Source: Photobacterium frigidiphilum (GTDB lineage Bacteria > Pseudomonadota > Gammaproteobacteria > Enterobacterales > Vibrionaceae). From it: 64,000 bases of DNA. The stretch is from NCBI RefSeq assembly GCF_003025615.1, contig NZ_PYMJ01000005.1, forward strand, positions 186,001-250,000, in the 5' to 3' direction. The position numbers and the translations under genes are program-made. Shown piece after piece: positions 20,479 to 30,453 of the stretch. The notes under the pieces were generated by a model that saw only the letters and a program-made list of their open reading frames with translations, did not search any database and was not told the DNA's origin. The number at the start of each line of letters is the position of its first letter. Positions within the stretch are counted from its first letter, which is position 1.

Positions 20479-22182
20479 ATGAATCGGATTTTATTCATCC
20501 CCAATGTTTTAAAGCATTTATGTTTGCTTATCGTTTGTATATTGCCATTGGCTGTTCCTGCAACAGCCACGGTGCTTATTGATAATCAAGTGAAAACGAT
20601 TGACTTTAAAAGGGATAAAAAAGGGCAGGGTGTGCTAAATGTCCAATTTGCAAAATCGCAATCTTTAGTTGATATACGCCAATCAGGTAAACAGCTATTT
20701 GTTGACATCTTAGATACATCGATCAGTGATGAAATGATTTATACCTTAGATGTTGCCGATTTTGCGACTGCGGTAAATTCAATCGAAACCTTCAAAATAG
20801 AGAAAGGAACACGGTTAATTCTTAAAATGAACAGTGCTTTTCGTTACGACTACACTCTGAAAGGTGCGCAGTTTAATGTGATGATTACGACTGAAAAGAA
20901 GACTGAGACCAAAAAAGAAGGAATAGCTTATAAAGGTAAACCGATCTCGATTAACTTCCAAGATGTGCCAGTGCGCAATGTTTTACAGCTAATCGCCGAA
21001 TATAACGATTTTAATTTAGTCGTCTCTGATACGGTGCAAGGTAACGTGACATTGCGTCTTGATGATGTGCCATGGCCGCAAGTGTTGGATATTATCCTGC
21101 AAGCGAAAGGGCTGGATAAGCGTGTTAATAATTCAGTGGTCTTGGTGGCTCCTAAAGCTGAGCTGGCTCAAAATGAACAAAAAGCGTTAGAAGCGAAGCG
21201 TAAAGAAAATGAATTAGCGTCATTGCGTTCCGAGCTGATTCAAGTCAACTACGCGAAGGCGGTTGACCTCGCTGATTTACTAGAAGGCACTGAAGATGGT
21301 ATTAGCATGCTATCTGAACGTGGTTCATTACACGTCGATGACCGAACGAATTCAATCATCATTAAAGATTTACCAAGCAGTATTGAGAGCATCAAAAATA
21401 TTATTAGTGCTTTAGATATTCCGGTTAAACAAGTGCAGATTGAAGCACGCATCGTGACGATTAATGAAGGTGATGTGGATGAGTTAGGGGTGCGCTGGGG
21501 AGTCTCTAAGCACAATGGTAACTTTACGTTGGGTGGGTCAATTGAAAGCAATTTAGGGTCGGTTGGTTTACTAAAAGATGATGTCAGTGTGGATGACTTT
21601 TTGAATGTAAATTTAGCGGCACAAAAAGCGGGAGCATCATCAATTGCTTTCCAAGTTGCCAAGGTTGGTGATATTTTGCTCGATTTGGAGCTGTCGGCAC
21701 TGCAATCTGAATCTAAAGCTGAAATTATTTCAAGCCCACGATTAGTGACCACAAACAAGCAGACGGCTTATATCGAACAAGGGACAGAAATTCCATATTT
21801 GGAGGCATCTTCGAGTGGTGCAGTATCGGTTGCTTTCAAAAAAGCGGTACTGAGTTTGATGGTGACGCCACAGATTACCCCTGACAATAAATTAGTGCTC
21901 GACTTGGTAGTAACTCAAGATGAACCCGGTAAAACAGTGGTTACGGGCATTGGTGAAGCGGTTTCAATCAACACTCAGCGCATCGGAACCCAAGTTTTGG
22001 TCGAAAATGGTGAAACAATCGTATTGGGTGGGATCTATCAACATCAGGTGAATAAAAGTGTCACGAAAGTACCATTATTGGGGGATTTACCGTATTTAGG
22101 GGCACTTTTCCGGCATTCTTTGGAAGAAATGGGTAAGCGTGAGCTATTGATTTTTATCACTCCTAAGATAGTTTTACAGTAA
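20479..22182 (+). CDS. pilQ: Type IV pilus secretin PilQ
   Basis: PilQ forms the outer-membrane pore for the pilus. From the ATG at 20479 the precursor is 567 residues, with a signal peptide ending near VPATA, an AMIN-like N-domain, secretin N-domains (ISINFQDVPVRNVLQLIAEY) and the C-terminal secretin core (VEARIVTINE-like QIEARIVTINEGDVDELGVR, LVENGETIVLGGIYQ, VPLLGDLPYLGALFR). An upstream in-frame TTG at 20437 would start inside pilP and lacks a signal peptide. It ends the pil block, and aroK follows after 163 bases. Confidence 0.95.
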   Translation: MNRILFIPNVLKHLCLLIVCILPLAVPATATVLIDNQVKTIDFKRDKKGQGVLNVQFAKSQSLVDIRQSGKQLFVDILDTSISDEMIYTLDVADFATAVNSIETFKIEKGTRLILKMNSAFRYDYTLKGAQFNVMITTEKKTETKKEGIAYKGKPISINFQDVPVRNVLQLIAEYNDFNLVVSDTVQGNVTLRLDDVPWPQVLDIILQAKGLDKRVNNSVVLVAPKAELAQNEQKALEAKRKENELASLRSELIQVNYAKAVDLADLLEGTEDGISMLSERGSLHVDDRTNSIIIKDLPSSIESIKNIISALDIPVKQVQIEARIVTINEGDVDELGVRWGVSKHNGNFTLGGSIESNLGSVGLLKDDVSVDDFLNVNLAAQKAGASSIAFQVAKVGDILLDLELSALQSESKAEIISSPRLVTTNKQTAYIEQGTEIPYLEASSSGAVSVAFKKAVLSLMVTPQITPDNKLVLDLVVTQDEPGKTVVTGIGEAVSINTQRIGTQVLVENGETIVLGGIYQHQVNKSVTKVPLLGDLPYLGALFRHSLEEMGKRELLIFITPKIVLQ

Positions 22183-22345
22183 TCTTTACGAATGATTCAC
22201 TCTAGCTATTGCCAAGTGGCAGTCAGTCCTGAGATAATTTTCGGTCTTATCACGAATTATATGTGAGGAACTTGGCGCCTCGGGCTTATTTATTGATGGC
22301 CTGCGGGCGGTGTCGTTTTATTAACCGCGCGTAAAATTGCTAACA

Positions 22346-22864
22346 ATGGCTGAAAAACGAAATATTTTCCTGGTCGGACCTATGGGTGCCGGCAAAAGTA
22401 CTATTGGTAGACACCTTGCACAACAGTTGCACATGGAGTTTTTTGATTCTGATACCGTTATCGAAGATCGTACCGGAGCTGATATAAGCTGGGTATTCGA
22501 TGTAGAAGGTGAAGAAGGCTTCCGTGTTCGCGAAGAAGGTGTTATTGACGATCTGACTCAAGAGCAAGGAATTGTTCTCGCGACAGGTGGTGGTTCTGTT
22601 ATCAGTAAAGAGAACCGTAACCGCTTATCTGCTCGTGGTGTTGTTGTTTATCTTGAAACGACAATCGAGAAACAGTTAGCACGTACTCAACGAGATAAAA
22701 AGCGCCCGTTGCTTCAAACGGATGCTCCACGTGAAGTACTTGAAGCTCTTGCTGCAGAACGCAATCCAATGTATGAAGAAGTGTCCGACTATGTTGTTCG
22801 CACTGATGATCAGAGCGCCAAAGTAGTTGCCAACCAAATCATCAATATGCTTGAAGAGCGTTAA
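22346..22864 (+). CDS. aroK: Shikimate kinase I
   Basis: AroK phosphorylates shikimate in aromatic amino acid synthesis. The 172-residue protein starts [20 protein letters not shown] with Walker [10 protein letters not shown], then [20 protein letters not shown] and the glycine-rich [10 protein letters not shown] shikimate-binding region, and the LID segment around [10 protein letters not shown]. The start at 22346 matches E. coli AroK, and a TTG three codons upstream is not needed. It is followed by aroB, as in E. coli and vibrios. Confidence 0.96.
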   Translation: MAEKRNIFLVGPMGAGKSTIGRHLAQQLHMEFFDSDTVIEDRTGADISWVFDVEGEEGFRVREEGVIDDLTQEQGIVLATGGGSVISKENRNRLSARGVVVYLETTIEKQLARTQRDKKRPLLQTDAPREVLEALAAERNPMYEEVSDYVVRTDDQSAKVVANQIINMLEER

Positions 22865-22887
22865 TTACTAAACAAGAGAAGCTGACC

Positions 22888-23967
22888 ATGGAACGGATCA
22901 ACGTCAACCTAGGTGACAGAAGCTACCCTATCTCTATCGGCGCCGAGTTGTTTAACACCCCGGCGTTGTTTGCGTCTGCAATAAGTGCAGGACGACGTGT
23001 TGTTGTGGTCAGCAATGAAACTGTTGCACCACTTTACGCAGCGCAAGTGATGGCTACTATTCGTGCTTTAGAGTGCGAAGTATCATTATTAGAATTACCG
23101 GATGGCGAGCAATATAAAACCTTAGAAACATTTAATCAGATCATGACATTCTTACTGCAAGGTAATTATGGTCGCGATGTGGTGATGGTGGCACTAGGGG
23201 GTGGCGTCATTGGTGATGTTGTCGGTTTTGCTGCTGCAAGTTACCAACGTGGTGTTGATTTTGTTCAAGTACCAACGACATTGTTGTCTCAGGTCGATTC
23301 ATCAGTAGGTGGTAAAACTGCTGTGAATCATCCTTTGGGCAAGAATATGATTGGTGCGTTTTATCAACCGAAAGCGGTAGTTATTGATAATCAGTGTTTG
23401 AAAACATTACCAGCCCGTGAGTTTGCTTCGGGTATGGCTGAAGTGATCAAATATGGCATTATCGCTGACTATGAGTTTTTCGTTTGGTTAGAACAGAATA
23501 TTGAAAAGCTACAAGCTTTAGACAATGAAGCCTTGTGTTATGCAATTGGTCGTTGTTGTCAGATTAAAGCTGATGTTGTTGCTTCTGATGAAAAAGAGTC
23601 TGGTGTTCGTGCCTTGCTCAATTTAGGTCATACATTCGGTCATGCAATTGAAGCTGAAATGGGCTACGGAAACTGGCTACACGGTGAAGCTGTTGCAGTG
23701 GGTACTGTGTTTGCGGCAAAAACTGCTCATGAGCAGGGTTTGTTATCAGAAGAGGATGTGAACCGTATTACCCGTTTGCATGAACGAGCACAGTTGCCAA
23801 TAAGTAAACCGACGTCGATGGATTATGATAGCTTTATCAAGCATATGATGCGTGATAAAAAAGTTTTATCAGGTCAATTGCGCCTCGTTTTACCCACATC
23901 TATTGGTACTGCTGAAGTTGTATCAGATGTACCACACGACGTTTTACGCCGTGTGATTAATGCATAA
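22888..23967 (+). CDS. aroB: 3-dehydroquinate synthase
   Basis: AroB converts DAHP to 3-dehydroquinate using NAD and a metal ion, an early shikimate pathway step. The 359-residue protein has [14 protein letters not shown], the NAD-binding [41 protein letters not shown] and the metal ligands in [12 protein letters not shown] and [10 protein letters not shown]. Length is as in E. coli (362). It lies 23 bases after aroK and is followed immediately by damX. Confidence 0.97.
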   Translation: MERINVNLGDRSYPISIGAELFNTPALFASAISAGRRVVVVSNETVAPLYAAQVMATIRALECEVSLLELPDGEQYKTLETFNQIMTFLLQGNYGRDVVMVALGGGVIGDVVGFAAASYQRGVDFVQVPTTLLSQVDSSVGGKTAVNHPLGKNMIGAFYQPKAVVIDNQCLKTLPAREFASGMAEVIKYGIIADYEFFVWLEQNIEKLQALDNEALCYAIGRCCQIKADVVASDEKESGVRALLNLGHTFGHAIEAEMGYGNWLHGEAVAVGTVFAAKTAHEQGLLSEEDVNRITRLHERAQLPISKPTSMDYDSFIKHMMRDKKVLSGQLRLVLPTSIGTAEVVSDVPHDVLRRVINA

Positions 23968-23981
23968 AGTTGTCGGCGGTC

Positions 23982-25490
23982 ATGACCAACGGCAGTAATG
24001 CTCGAGAGTTGGATCTGGATAGTCAGATCCAATTGCTTTCGCGCATTCAATTTTTAACCCGCTTTAATTCCAATCTTATTCAAATTACTGGCACAGAAGG
24101 TGCGGGTAAAACGTGGCTTGCTCAGCACTATATTGAACACTATTCTCAAAACTGTAATCAAGCCTTGTTATTGTGCCATCCTGCTCAAACGGATAGCCAA
24201 CATCGCTCGATCGTGCTTAAACAGTTAGTTAATCAGCCGCTATTCAATGATCAAGATCCATTAATCCAAAGCCTTGAGCGGATGCTTGAAGGCCATCGAT
24301 GTAATGTCTTATTGATCATTGATGATGCGCACCTATTAAGCCCAGTATTGATTGCTGAACTTTGGGCTGTGATCACTCGTGCCCAAAGTGAGCCATTATG
24401 GCAAATTAATGTATTACTCTTTAGCCAAACAGGACGGCTAAATAAATACTTAGATCAGGTCTCTCATGGGCAGGGGCAAATGCCACTTGAACTCGAAATC
24501 TCTGATTTAACGGAACAAGAAGTGCAAACCTTCATCGAAGTAGTGCTGTCTAGCGATGCGTTAGATGCAAATGGAAGACGTGAGTTAAAGGAAAAAGCCG
24601 CCTTGGCTGAACCCAAACCTCGCGCGTTGATGCAACTAAATAATACGGATAACAACATGGCTAATTCTTCATCACGGACTCTCTCTCCGCTGGCATTACT
24701 TGTAGTCGTGTTAGCTATATTAACTGCCGGTGTAGTCTTTTGGTTTTTCCCTGCGAATGATGAACCAGCACCAAGTGCAAATAACCCGATCGTTACCGAT
24801 ACTGCAACAGAAAACCTGAAGACGGGGCATTATGATGACGGTGATACCGCTCAATCAGCAACAACAGCTGCACAGCAGGCTAAAAAAGTCGCGTTGAGTT
24901 CGTCAGATAGGGCGATAGATGACGCCCGTGTGTTACCGCAAGAGATATCGAGTGAAGGGCTAACGGTTGGGCGCAATGACGATAGTCAGCGTGTTGTCGT
25001 GCCTTCGCAAGTGGTTGATGCGATGTTAAGTGAGCAAGCGTTAGAAACAACACAAAGCAATACTGATGTAAATACTACTGATGTGAATACTAATGATGTA
25101 GCAACGGCATCGAATGATTCTGTTAGTCCTCAACATCAAACGGCAGCACCTAAATTGTCCACTCAGCAAGAAACATCAGCACCTGTGGTTAATGTATTGG
25201 GCGAAGAGCTCAAAGGTGTGAATTCTCGTCATTACGCTTTACAACTTGCAGCATTACAATCTCTTAGCACCGCACAGAAATTCATTGCGGAACATAAGAT
25301 TCAAAATATAGCGACCTTGTATGAAACCCGTCGAAAGGGCGAAGCATGGTTTATCGTTATTACGGGTAATTATAAAGACATAGTAGCGGCAAGGCGTGCA
25401 GAATTGTTATTGCCAGATAGTGTTCAAGCGGTACAGCCTTGGGTTAAATCGTACGCACAAATTCATCGTGAAATAGATCAAGCTAAATAA
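23982..25490 (+). CDS. damX: Cell-division SPOR protein DamX
   Basis: DamX binds septal peptidoglycan and is a non-essential division protein. The 502-residue product has an N-terminal ATPase-like region with Walker A GTEGAGKTWLA, a membrane helix (LALLVVVLAILTAGVVFWFF), a low-complexity linker with a short NTDVNTTDVNTNDV repeat, and a C-terminal SPOR domain (HYALQLAALQSLSTAQKFI to AVQPWVKSY). The start is uncertain: ATG at 23982 is chosen, but TTG at 23970, 2 bases after the aroB stop, is possible. Neither has a strong ribosome site, so coupling to aroB is likely. Confidence 0.9.
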   Translation: MTNGSNARELDLDSQIQLLSRIQFLTRFNSNLIQITGTEGAGKTWLAQHYIEHYSQNCNQALLLCHPAQTDSQHRSIVLKQLVNQPLFNDQDPLIQSLERMLEGHRCNVLLIIDDAHLLSPVLIAELWAVITRAQSEPLWQINVLLFSQTGRLNKYLDQVSHGQGQMPLELEISDLTEQEVQTFIEVVLSSDALDANGRRELKEKAALAEPKPRALMQLNNTDNNMANSSSRTLSPLALLVVVLAILTAGVVFWFFPANDEPAPSANNPIVTDTATENLKTGHYDDGDTAQSATTAAQQAKKVALSSSDRAIDDARVLPQEISSEGLTVGRNDDSQRVVVPSQVVDAMLSEQALETTQSNTDVNTTDVNTNDVATASNDSVSPQHQTAAPKLSTQQETSAPVVNVLGEELKGVNSRHYALQLAALQSLSTAQKFIAEHKIQNIATLYETRRKGEAWFIVITGNYKDIVAARRAELLLPDSVQAVQPWVKSYAQIHREIDQAK

Positions 25491-25604
25491 TCGTAATATC
25501 CTTGCTGTTTGAGCGTAGTTATTTCCGGTAATAGGTACAGACAAGGTAATAAATGAGGTACAATCCGCAACCTTTCGTGGTGGTATAGGTAGTAGGTTAG
25601 CTGA

Positions 25605-26441
25605 ATGAAGAAGCATCGTGCATTTCTGAAATGGGCTGGGGGTAAGTACTCTCTAGTCGAGGAAATTCAACGCCACCTGCCACCTGCGCGTAAATTAGTT
25701 GAGCCTTTTGTTGGGGCGGGGTCGGTATTTTTGAATACTGATTTTGAACAGTATTTATTGGCAGATATCAATCCAGATCTGATCAACCTTTATAACATTC
25801 TTAAAGATGACCCAGAAAAGTACGTTGAAGATGTACGAAAGCTTTTTACGCCGGAATTTAATCAAAAAGAAGAATATTTAAAAATTCGCGAAGAATTTAA
25901 TAAAACCCAAGACCCTTATGTGCGTTCGTTGTATTTCTTATACATGAATCGTCATGGTTTTAATGGCCTATGCCGTTATAACAAAAAAGGGGGCTTTAAC
26001 GTTCCGTTCGGCTCTTATAAGAAGCCTTATTTCCCAGAAAAAGAAATGTACTTTTTTGCCGAGAAAGCAAAGCGAGCGACATTTGTTTGTGAAGGGTATC
26101 AGCAGACGTTTTCTCGCGCCCGTAAAGGTTGTGTTGTCTACTGCGATCCACCTTATGCCCCTTTATCCTCTACAGCTAATTTTACCTCTTATACCGGTAA
26201 TGGCTTCAGTCTTGATGATCAGGCCGACTTAGCCGATGTGGCAGAAAAAGCCGCCACGGAACGTGAAATTCCAGTGCTTATTTCTAATCACGATACCAAG
26301 TTAACGCGTCGTTTATATCATGGTGCAGATTTGTCAGTCGTGAAAGTAAGACGAACCATCAGCCGTAATGGCAGTGGACGCAATAAAGTCGATGAGTTAT
26401 TGGCCTTATTTAAGTCACAAGAAAAATCACCTAACTGCTGA
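25605..26441 (+). CDS. dam: DNA adenine methyltransferase Dam
   Basis: Dam methylates adenine in GATC, directing mismatch repair, replication timing and gene expression. It is essential in some vibrios. The 278-residue protein has FLKWAGGKYSLVEEI (SAM contact), EPFVGAGSVFLN and the catalytic DPPY at 181-184, the same numbering as in E. coli Dam, plus RNGSGRNKVDELLAL near the end. Location after damX is conserved. Confidence 0.97.
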   Translation: MKKHRAFLKWAGGKYSLVEEIQRHLPPARKLVEPFVGAGSVFLNTDFEQYLLADINPDLINLYNILKDDPEKYVEDVRKLFTPEFNQKEEYLKIREEFNKTQDPYVRSLYFLYMNRHGFNGLCRYNKKGGFNVPFGSYKKPYFPEKEMYFFAEKAKRATFVCEGYQQTFSRARKGCVVYCDPPYAPLSSTANFTSYTGNGFSLDDQADLADVAEKAATEREIPVLISNHDTKLTRRLYHGADLSVVKVRRTISRNGSGRNKVDELLALFKSQEKSPNC

Positions 26442-26449
26442 TTTATTGG

Positions 26450-26665
26450 CTAGTGTTTTGCGGTAACCAATATCGTTATCGTAATCAGCAATGCGACAAA
26501 AAGCCCAATAGCAATAATACCGCCAATAATAAATGGTCGAGGACTTTGTTGATTAAAGTCTTGTTGGCGGTTCCTTTCTGATTGCACCCCAAATAAAGCA
26601 GCGATAACACTGATTGCTACGTGGGTTTTCTGTTTCTTTGGTGGTGTTTTTTTCTCTGAATCCAT
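26450..26665 (-). CDS. Small membrane protein of the DUF2970 family
   Basis: The 71-residue product has a basic N-terminus (MDSEKKTPPKKQKTHVAIS), the segment VIAALFGVQSERNRQQDF, then one membrane helix (PFIIGGIIAIGLFVALLITI). The block SVxAAxFGVQSxxNRxxDF next to a helix is what I remember of DUF2970, a proteobacterial family of unknown function. AGAGG-type sequence lies before the ATG. It is convergent with dam, 8 bases away, and no terminator is visible between them. Confidence 0.75.
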   Translation of the reverse strand: MDSEKKTPPKKQKTHVAISVIAALFGVQSERNRQQDFNQQSPRPFIIGGIIAIGLFVALLITITILVTAKH

Positions 26666-26816
26666 TCAACTTTTCCTCTTAATGCACTCGCTCTCATTTT
26701 ATTCTTTTAAGCATAGTCACAAAACCTAACTAGATCGGTTAAGACATCGTTAACAGGATCGGGTAGAATTGCGCCGATTTTACGACCGTATCGTATGTAA
26801 CGTATAGAGGCTGAAC

Positions 26817-27491
26817 ATGAAGGACTTTTTGATCGCTCCATCTATCTTATCTGCAGATTTCGCTCGTCTTGGTGAAGACGTTGAGAGAGTATTAGCTGCC
26901 GGTGCCGATGTGGTGCACTTTGATGTGATGGATAATCACTATGTACCCAATCTGACGTTTGGTGCGCCAATATGTAAAGCATTACGTGACTACGGCATTA
27001 CCGCGCCGATTGATGTTCACCTAATGGTAAAGCCAGTTGATCGTATCATTCCTGACTTTGCTAAAGCGGGTGCAACAATGATTACTTTCCATGCTGAAGC
27101 AACAGAGCATTTGGATCGTACTTTGCAGTTAATTAAGGAGTGTGGCTGTCAGGCGGGTGTCGTATTTAACCCTGCAACTCCACTTCATCACCTTGATTAT
27201 GTAATGGACAAGATCGATATGATCTTACTGATGTCAGTTAACCCTGGTTTCGGTGGTCAATCATTTATTCCAAATACATTGGATAAGCTACGTGAAGTAC
27301 GTCAACGTATCGATGCATCAGGTTACGACATCCGTTTAGAAATTGATGGTGGTGTGAAGGCTGATAATATTCGTGAAATCGCTGAAGCGGGCGCAGATAT
27401 GTTTGTTGCTGGTTCTGCAATCTTCAACCAGCCTGATTATAAAGTGGCGATCGATGAAATGCGTGCAGAGCTAGCCAAGGTTGAGCGTTAA
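26817..27491 (+). CDS. rpe: Ribulose-phosphate 3-epimerase
   Basis: Rpe interconverts ribulose 5-phosphate and xylulose 5-phosphate in the pentose phosphate pathway. The 224-residue TIM-barrel protein has [16 protein letters not shown], the metal ligands in [38 protein letters not shown] and LEIDGGVK. It starts the rpe-gph-trpS run, the same order as downstream of dam in E. coli. gph follows after 2 bases. Confidence 0.97.
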   Translation: MKDFLIAPSILSADFARLGEDVERVLAAGADVVHFDVMDNHYVPNLTFGAPICKALRDYGITAPIDVHLMVKPVDRIIPDFAKAGATMITFHAEATEHLDRTLQLIKECGCQAGVVFNPATPLHHLDYVMDKIDMILLMSVNPGFGGQSFIPNTLDKLREVRQRIDASGYDIRLEIDGGVKADNIREIAEAGADMFVAGSAIFNQPDYKVAIDEMRAELAKVER

Positions 27492-27493
27492 GC

Positions 27494-28183
27494 ATGAAGC
27501 AATTTGAAGGCATTAAATTTATTGCTTTTGACCTTGATGGAACGCTGCTTGATAGCGTTCCTGATTTGGCTGAAGCTGCTGATAAAGCGATGCAGGCATT
27601 AGGTCGTGATAGAGTAACCGTTGAGCAAGTAACAACGTGGATCGGTAATGGGGCTGATATTCTGATTGGTCGTGCGCTTAGCCAAAGCCTCGAGCTTGAC
27701 CCAGAGCTTGATCCTGTACTTCATCAAGAAGCTCGAGCATTATTTGATCGCTTTTATGATGAAGGTGGCCATAAGCAAAGCCATTTGTATACTGGTGTAA
27801 AAGAGACACTGGCAGTTTTTCACCAAGCTAATATTCCAATGGCAATTGTGACCAATAAACCCGCTCAGTTTGTGCCACATTTACTTGATCAGCATGGTAT
27901 TAGTGAGTATTTTGTTGATGTGATTGGTGGCGATACCTTCCCATTAAAAAAGCCGGATCCATTTGCACTGCATTGGTTAATGGAAAAACATCAGTTAGCC
28001 GCTTGCGAAATGCTGATGATTGGTGATTCACGTAATGATATTCTGGCAGCACAGGCAGCAACATGTCGTGTTGTTGGTCTGACTTACGGTTACAATTACG
28101 GTCAACCTATCAGTGCTAGTAACCCAGACGTTGTGTTAGATCAGTTCAGTCAATTAATCGATGTGGTTAAACTAGCTTGCTAG
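27494..28183 (+). CDS. gph: Phosphoglycolate phosphatase
   Basis: Gph is a HAD-family phosphatase that removes phosphoglycolate. The 229-residue protein has the nucleophile motif FDLDGTLLDSVPDLA, motif II VTNKPAQF, motif III lysine in LKKPDPFAL and motif IV MIGDSRNDILAA, in order. It is 2 bases after rpe and about 105 before trpS, so the three are probably co-transcribed. Confidence 0.95.
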   Translation: MKQFEGIKFIAFDLDGTLLDSVPDLAEAADKAMQALGRDRVTVEQVTTWIGNGADILIGRALSQSLELDPELDPVLHQEARALFDRFYDEGGHKQSHLYTGVKETLAVFHQANIPMAIVTNKPAQFVPHLLDQHGISEYFVDVIGGDTFPLKKPDPFALHWLMEKHQLAACEMLMIGDSRNDILAAQAATCRVVGLTYGYNYGQPISASNPDVVLDQFSQLIDVVKLAC

Positions 28184-28288
28184 TACTACTGGTTTGTTCC
28201 GGTTAAACTAGGCATCAAGTAAACATATTGAATTCTGTCAGCGGCTTGAATGTCGCTGAATATTTTAGGTAACAAAGGATCCCCCATA

Positions 28289-29308
28289 ATGAGTAAACCC
28301 ATTGTTTTAAGTGGCGTGCAGCCTTCCGGTGAATTGAGTATTGGTAACTACATGGGTGCGCTGCGTCAGTGGGAACAAATGCAAGATGATTTCGATTGCC
28401 AGTACTGTGTGGTCGATCTTCATGCAATTACCGTTCGCCAAGATCCAAAAGCACTGCATGAAGCAACGTTAGATGCTTTGGCTATCTGTTTGGCCGTTGG
28501 TGTTGATCCAAAGAAGAGTTCGTTATTTATTCAGTCTCATGTACCAGAGCATGCTCAGCTAGGTTGGATTCTAAACTGCTACACCCAAATGGGTGAGCTA
28601 AACCGTATGACGCAGTTTAAAGATAAATCAGCACGCCACGCGAATGATGTGAATGTTGGCTTATATGGTTACCCAGTATTAATGGCGGCCGATATTCTGC
28701 TTTACGGTGCGCATAAAGTACCAGTAGGCAGTGATCAGAAGCAGCATCTTGAGCTAGCACGTGACATAGCCAACCGTTTTAACAATTTATACGGTAGCGA
28801 AGACCAGCCGATTTTTGAAGTGCCTGAACCGTATATTCCAGCGATGAATGCACGTGTAATGAGCCTACAAGATGCAACAAAGAAGATGTCTAAATCAGAC
28901 GATAACCGTAAAAACGTTATTACTCTTCTTGAAGAGCCTAAATCGATTCTGAAAAAGATCAATAAAGCACAGACAGACGCACAAAATCCGCCAAGTATTA
29001 TTCATGATGTAGAAAATAAAGCCGGTATTGCTAACCTTATGGGTCTGTACTCAGGCGCAACAGGTAAAACATTTGCTGACATCGAAGCACAATATGCCGG
29101 TGTTGAAATGTATGGTCCTTTCAAGAAAGACGTTGGTGAAGCCATCGTTGCAATGCTTGAGCCCGTACAAGCAGAATACAAGCGTATTCGAGCAGACCGT
29201 GCCTACATGGATGCCGTTATGAAAGCGGGTGCTGAAAAAGCCTCTGCTCGTGCTGCAGTAACATTAAAGAAAGCTTACGAAGCCGTGGGTTTTGTTGCTC
29301 GTCCATAA
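28289..29308 (+). CDS. trpS: Tryptophanyl-tRNA synthetase
   Basis: TrpS charges tRNA-Trp. From the ATG at 28289 ([20 protein letters not shown]) the product is 339 residues with the class I HIGH-type motif IGNY and the KMSKS motif [12 protein letters not shown]. The longer frame to 28250 is rejected because AAGGAT lies suitably before 28289 and the family begins here. Two hairpins follow, the first a clear terminator. Confidence 0.97.
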   Translation: MSKPIVLSGVQPSGELSIGNYMGALRQWEQMQDDFDCQYCVVDLHAITVRQDPKALHEATLDALAICLAVGVDPKKSSLFIQSHVPEHAQLGWILNCYTQMGELNRMTQFKDKSARHANDVNVGLYGYPVLMAADILLYGAHKVPVGSDQKQHLELARDIANRFNNLYGSEDQPIFEVPEPYIPAMNARVMSLQDATKKMSKSDDNRKNVITLLEEPKSILKKINKAQTDAQNPPSIIHDVENKAGIANLMGLYSGATGKTFADIEAQYAGVEMYGPFKKDVGEAIVAMLEPVQAEYKRIRADRAYMDAVMKAGAEKASARAAVTLKKAYEAVGFVARP

Positions 29309-29332
29309 TTGACCCGCATGTATGCCTAAATA

Positions 29333-29361
29333 AGCCATGAAGTGATTCATGGCTTTTTTTA
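29333..29361 (+). terminator. Rho-independent terminator after trpS
   Basis: AGCCATGAA and TTCATGGCT (29333-29354) form a 9-base stem with a GTGA loop, then seven T. It lies 25 bases after the trpS stop. Confidence 0.9.
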
Positions 29362-29435
29362 TACCTTTATTTCTAGCGGTTTATAACGGCGATTCGTGTC
29401 GTATTCAGTAAAGCACTTTTCATGATTTAACCTAA

Positions 29436-29475
29436 AAAGGCAAACTCAAGCTATCTTGGGCTTGCCTTTCTTATT
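29436..29475 (+). terminator. Second hairpin with T-rich tail, before pabA
   Basis: AAGGCAAACTCAAG pairs with CTTGGGCTTGCCTT, a 14-base stem with one mismatch and one wobble pair, followed by TCTTATTT. It lies about 45 bases upstream of pabA. It may be a backup terminator for trpS or, if a promoter lies in 29362-29435, an attenuator of pabA. No leader peptide is seen. Confidence 0.55.
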
Positions 29476-29518
29476 TCCTATAGCAAAATAGAGCGCCGAA
29501 CCATACTGGGTACTTGCT

Positions 29519-30097
29519 ATGCTGCTAATCATCGACAACTATGACTCTTTTACTTATAACCTGTACCAATACTTCTGTGAGCTAGGTGCAGAGGTTACAG
29601 TTATACGTAATGATGAAATTGATATTGCTGGCATTGCGGCATTAAACCCCTCTCATCTGGTTATCTCTCCGGGCCCTTGCACGCCAGATGACGCGGGTAT
29701 TTCGTTACAAGCGATAGAATACTTTGCTGGTAAATTACCCATTCTTGGTGTCTGTTTAGGCCATCAATCGATAGCACAGGTATTCGGTGCACAAGTGGTG
29801 CGCGCTCGTCAGGTAATGCATGGCAAAACATCGCCTATCATGCATACTGATGCCAGTGTTTTCCGTACCCTTAATAACCCCTTAACGGTGACGCGTTACC
29901 ATTCCTTGGTAGTAAAAGCTGATACTTTACCAGAGTGTTTTGAAGTGACGGCATGGACAGAGCGCGACGGTGAGTTTGATGAAATTATGGGGATTAGCCA
30001 TAAAACATTACCGATTGAAGGGGTGCAATTTCATCCTGAAAGCATTCTGACAGAGCAAGGTCACCAGCTATTAGCCAACTTTTTAGCCCGTCGCTAA
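29519..30097 (+). CDS. pabA: Glutamine amidotransferase PabA (aminodeoxychorismate synthase component II)
   Basis: This class I glutaminase supplies ammonia for aminodeoxychorismate synthesis in folate production. The 192-residue protein has [18 protein letters not shown], the oxyanion-hole [13 protein letters not shown], the nucleophile in [12 protein letters not shown] and [14 protein letters not shown]. It could instead be the anthranilate synthase subunit TrpG, since the families are alike, but TrpG sits with other trp genes. Location next to astC/argD matches the PabA neighbour in vibrios and E. coli. The ribosome site is weak. Confidence 0.88.
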   Translation: MLLIIDNYDSFTYNLYQYFCELGAEVTVIRNDEIDIAGIAALNPSHLVISPGPCTPDDAGISLQAIEYFAGKLPILGVCLGHQSIAQVFGAQVVRARQVMHGKTSPIMHTDASVFRTLNNPLTVTRYHSLVVKADTLPECFEVTAWTERDGEFDEIMGISHKTLPIEGVQFHPESILTEQGHQLLANFLARR

Positions 30098-30453
30098 AGG
30101 TGTTTTTGTCCTACAAAATAAAATAAAAAGTGTCATTCTGGATTTTTAACGCTTTTCATCTTCCTCATAATCGCGATCTTCATCACTTTATTTAACATTT
30201 CATTATCTTTTTCTGCTGGGTATCTCGAGCAATTTTATTCACTAACATATTTCACTGCTGATGTTATTTCCTATATGGAAAAACAGCTTTATCTGATCTC
30301 GGGTTAATAAGTTTTCCTATAACCCGCATAAATATGTACATTATTCCCATTTAATCATTTTCAGCTTCAGATAAAAAAAATATTCTGCTATTGGAATTGG
30401 TTAATAAAATGTAAATACTATGCTTATGGCGACATGCACAGAAGGATAATGTG
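30098..30453. other. Intergenic region upstream of astC
   Basis: These 356 bases are AT-rich and hold the astC control region. I looked for a sigma-54 -24/-12 pair, a full CRP site and paired ARG boxes and found no convincing match. AAGGAT (30442-30447) serves as the ribosome site of astC. No gene or terminator-like hairpin was recognised. Confidence 0.45.

Noticed and set aside
30098..30453. Sigma-54 or ArgR control sites upstream of astC
   Set aside because: No GG-N10-GC pair with correct context, and no paired ARG boxes were found by eye.
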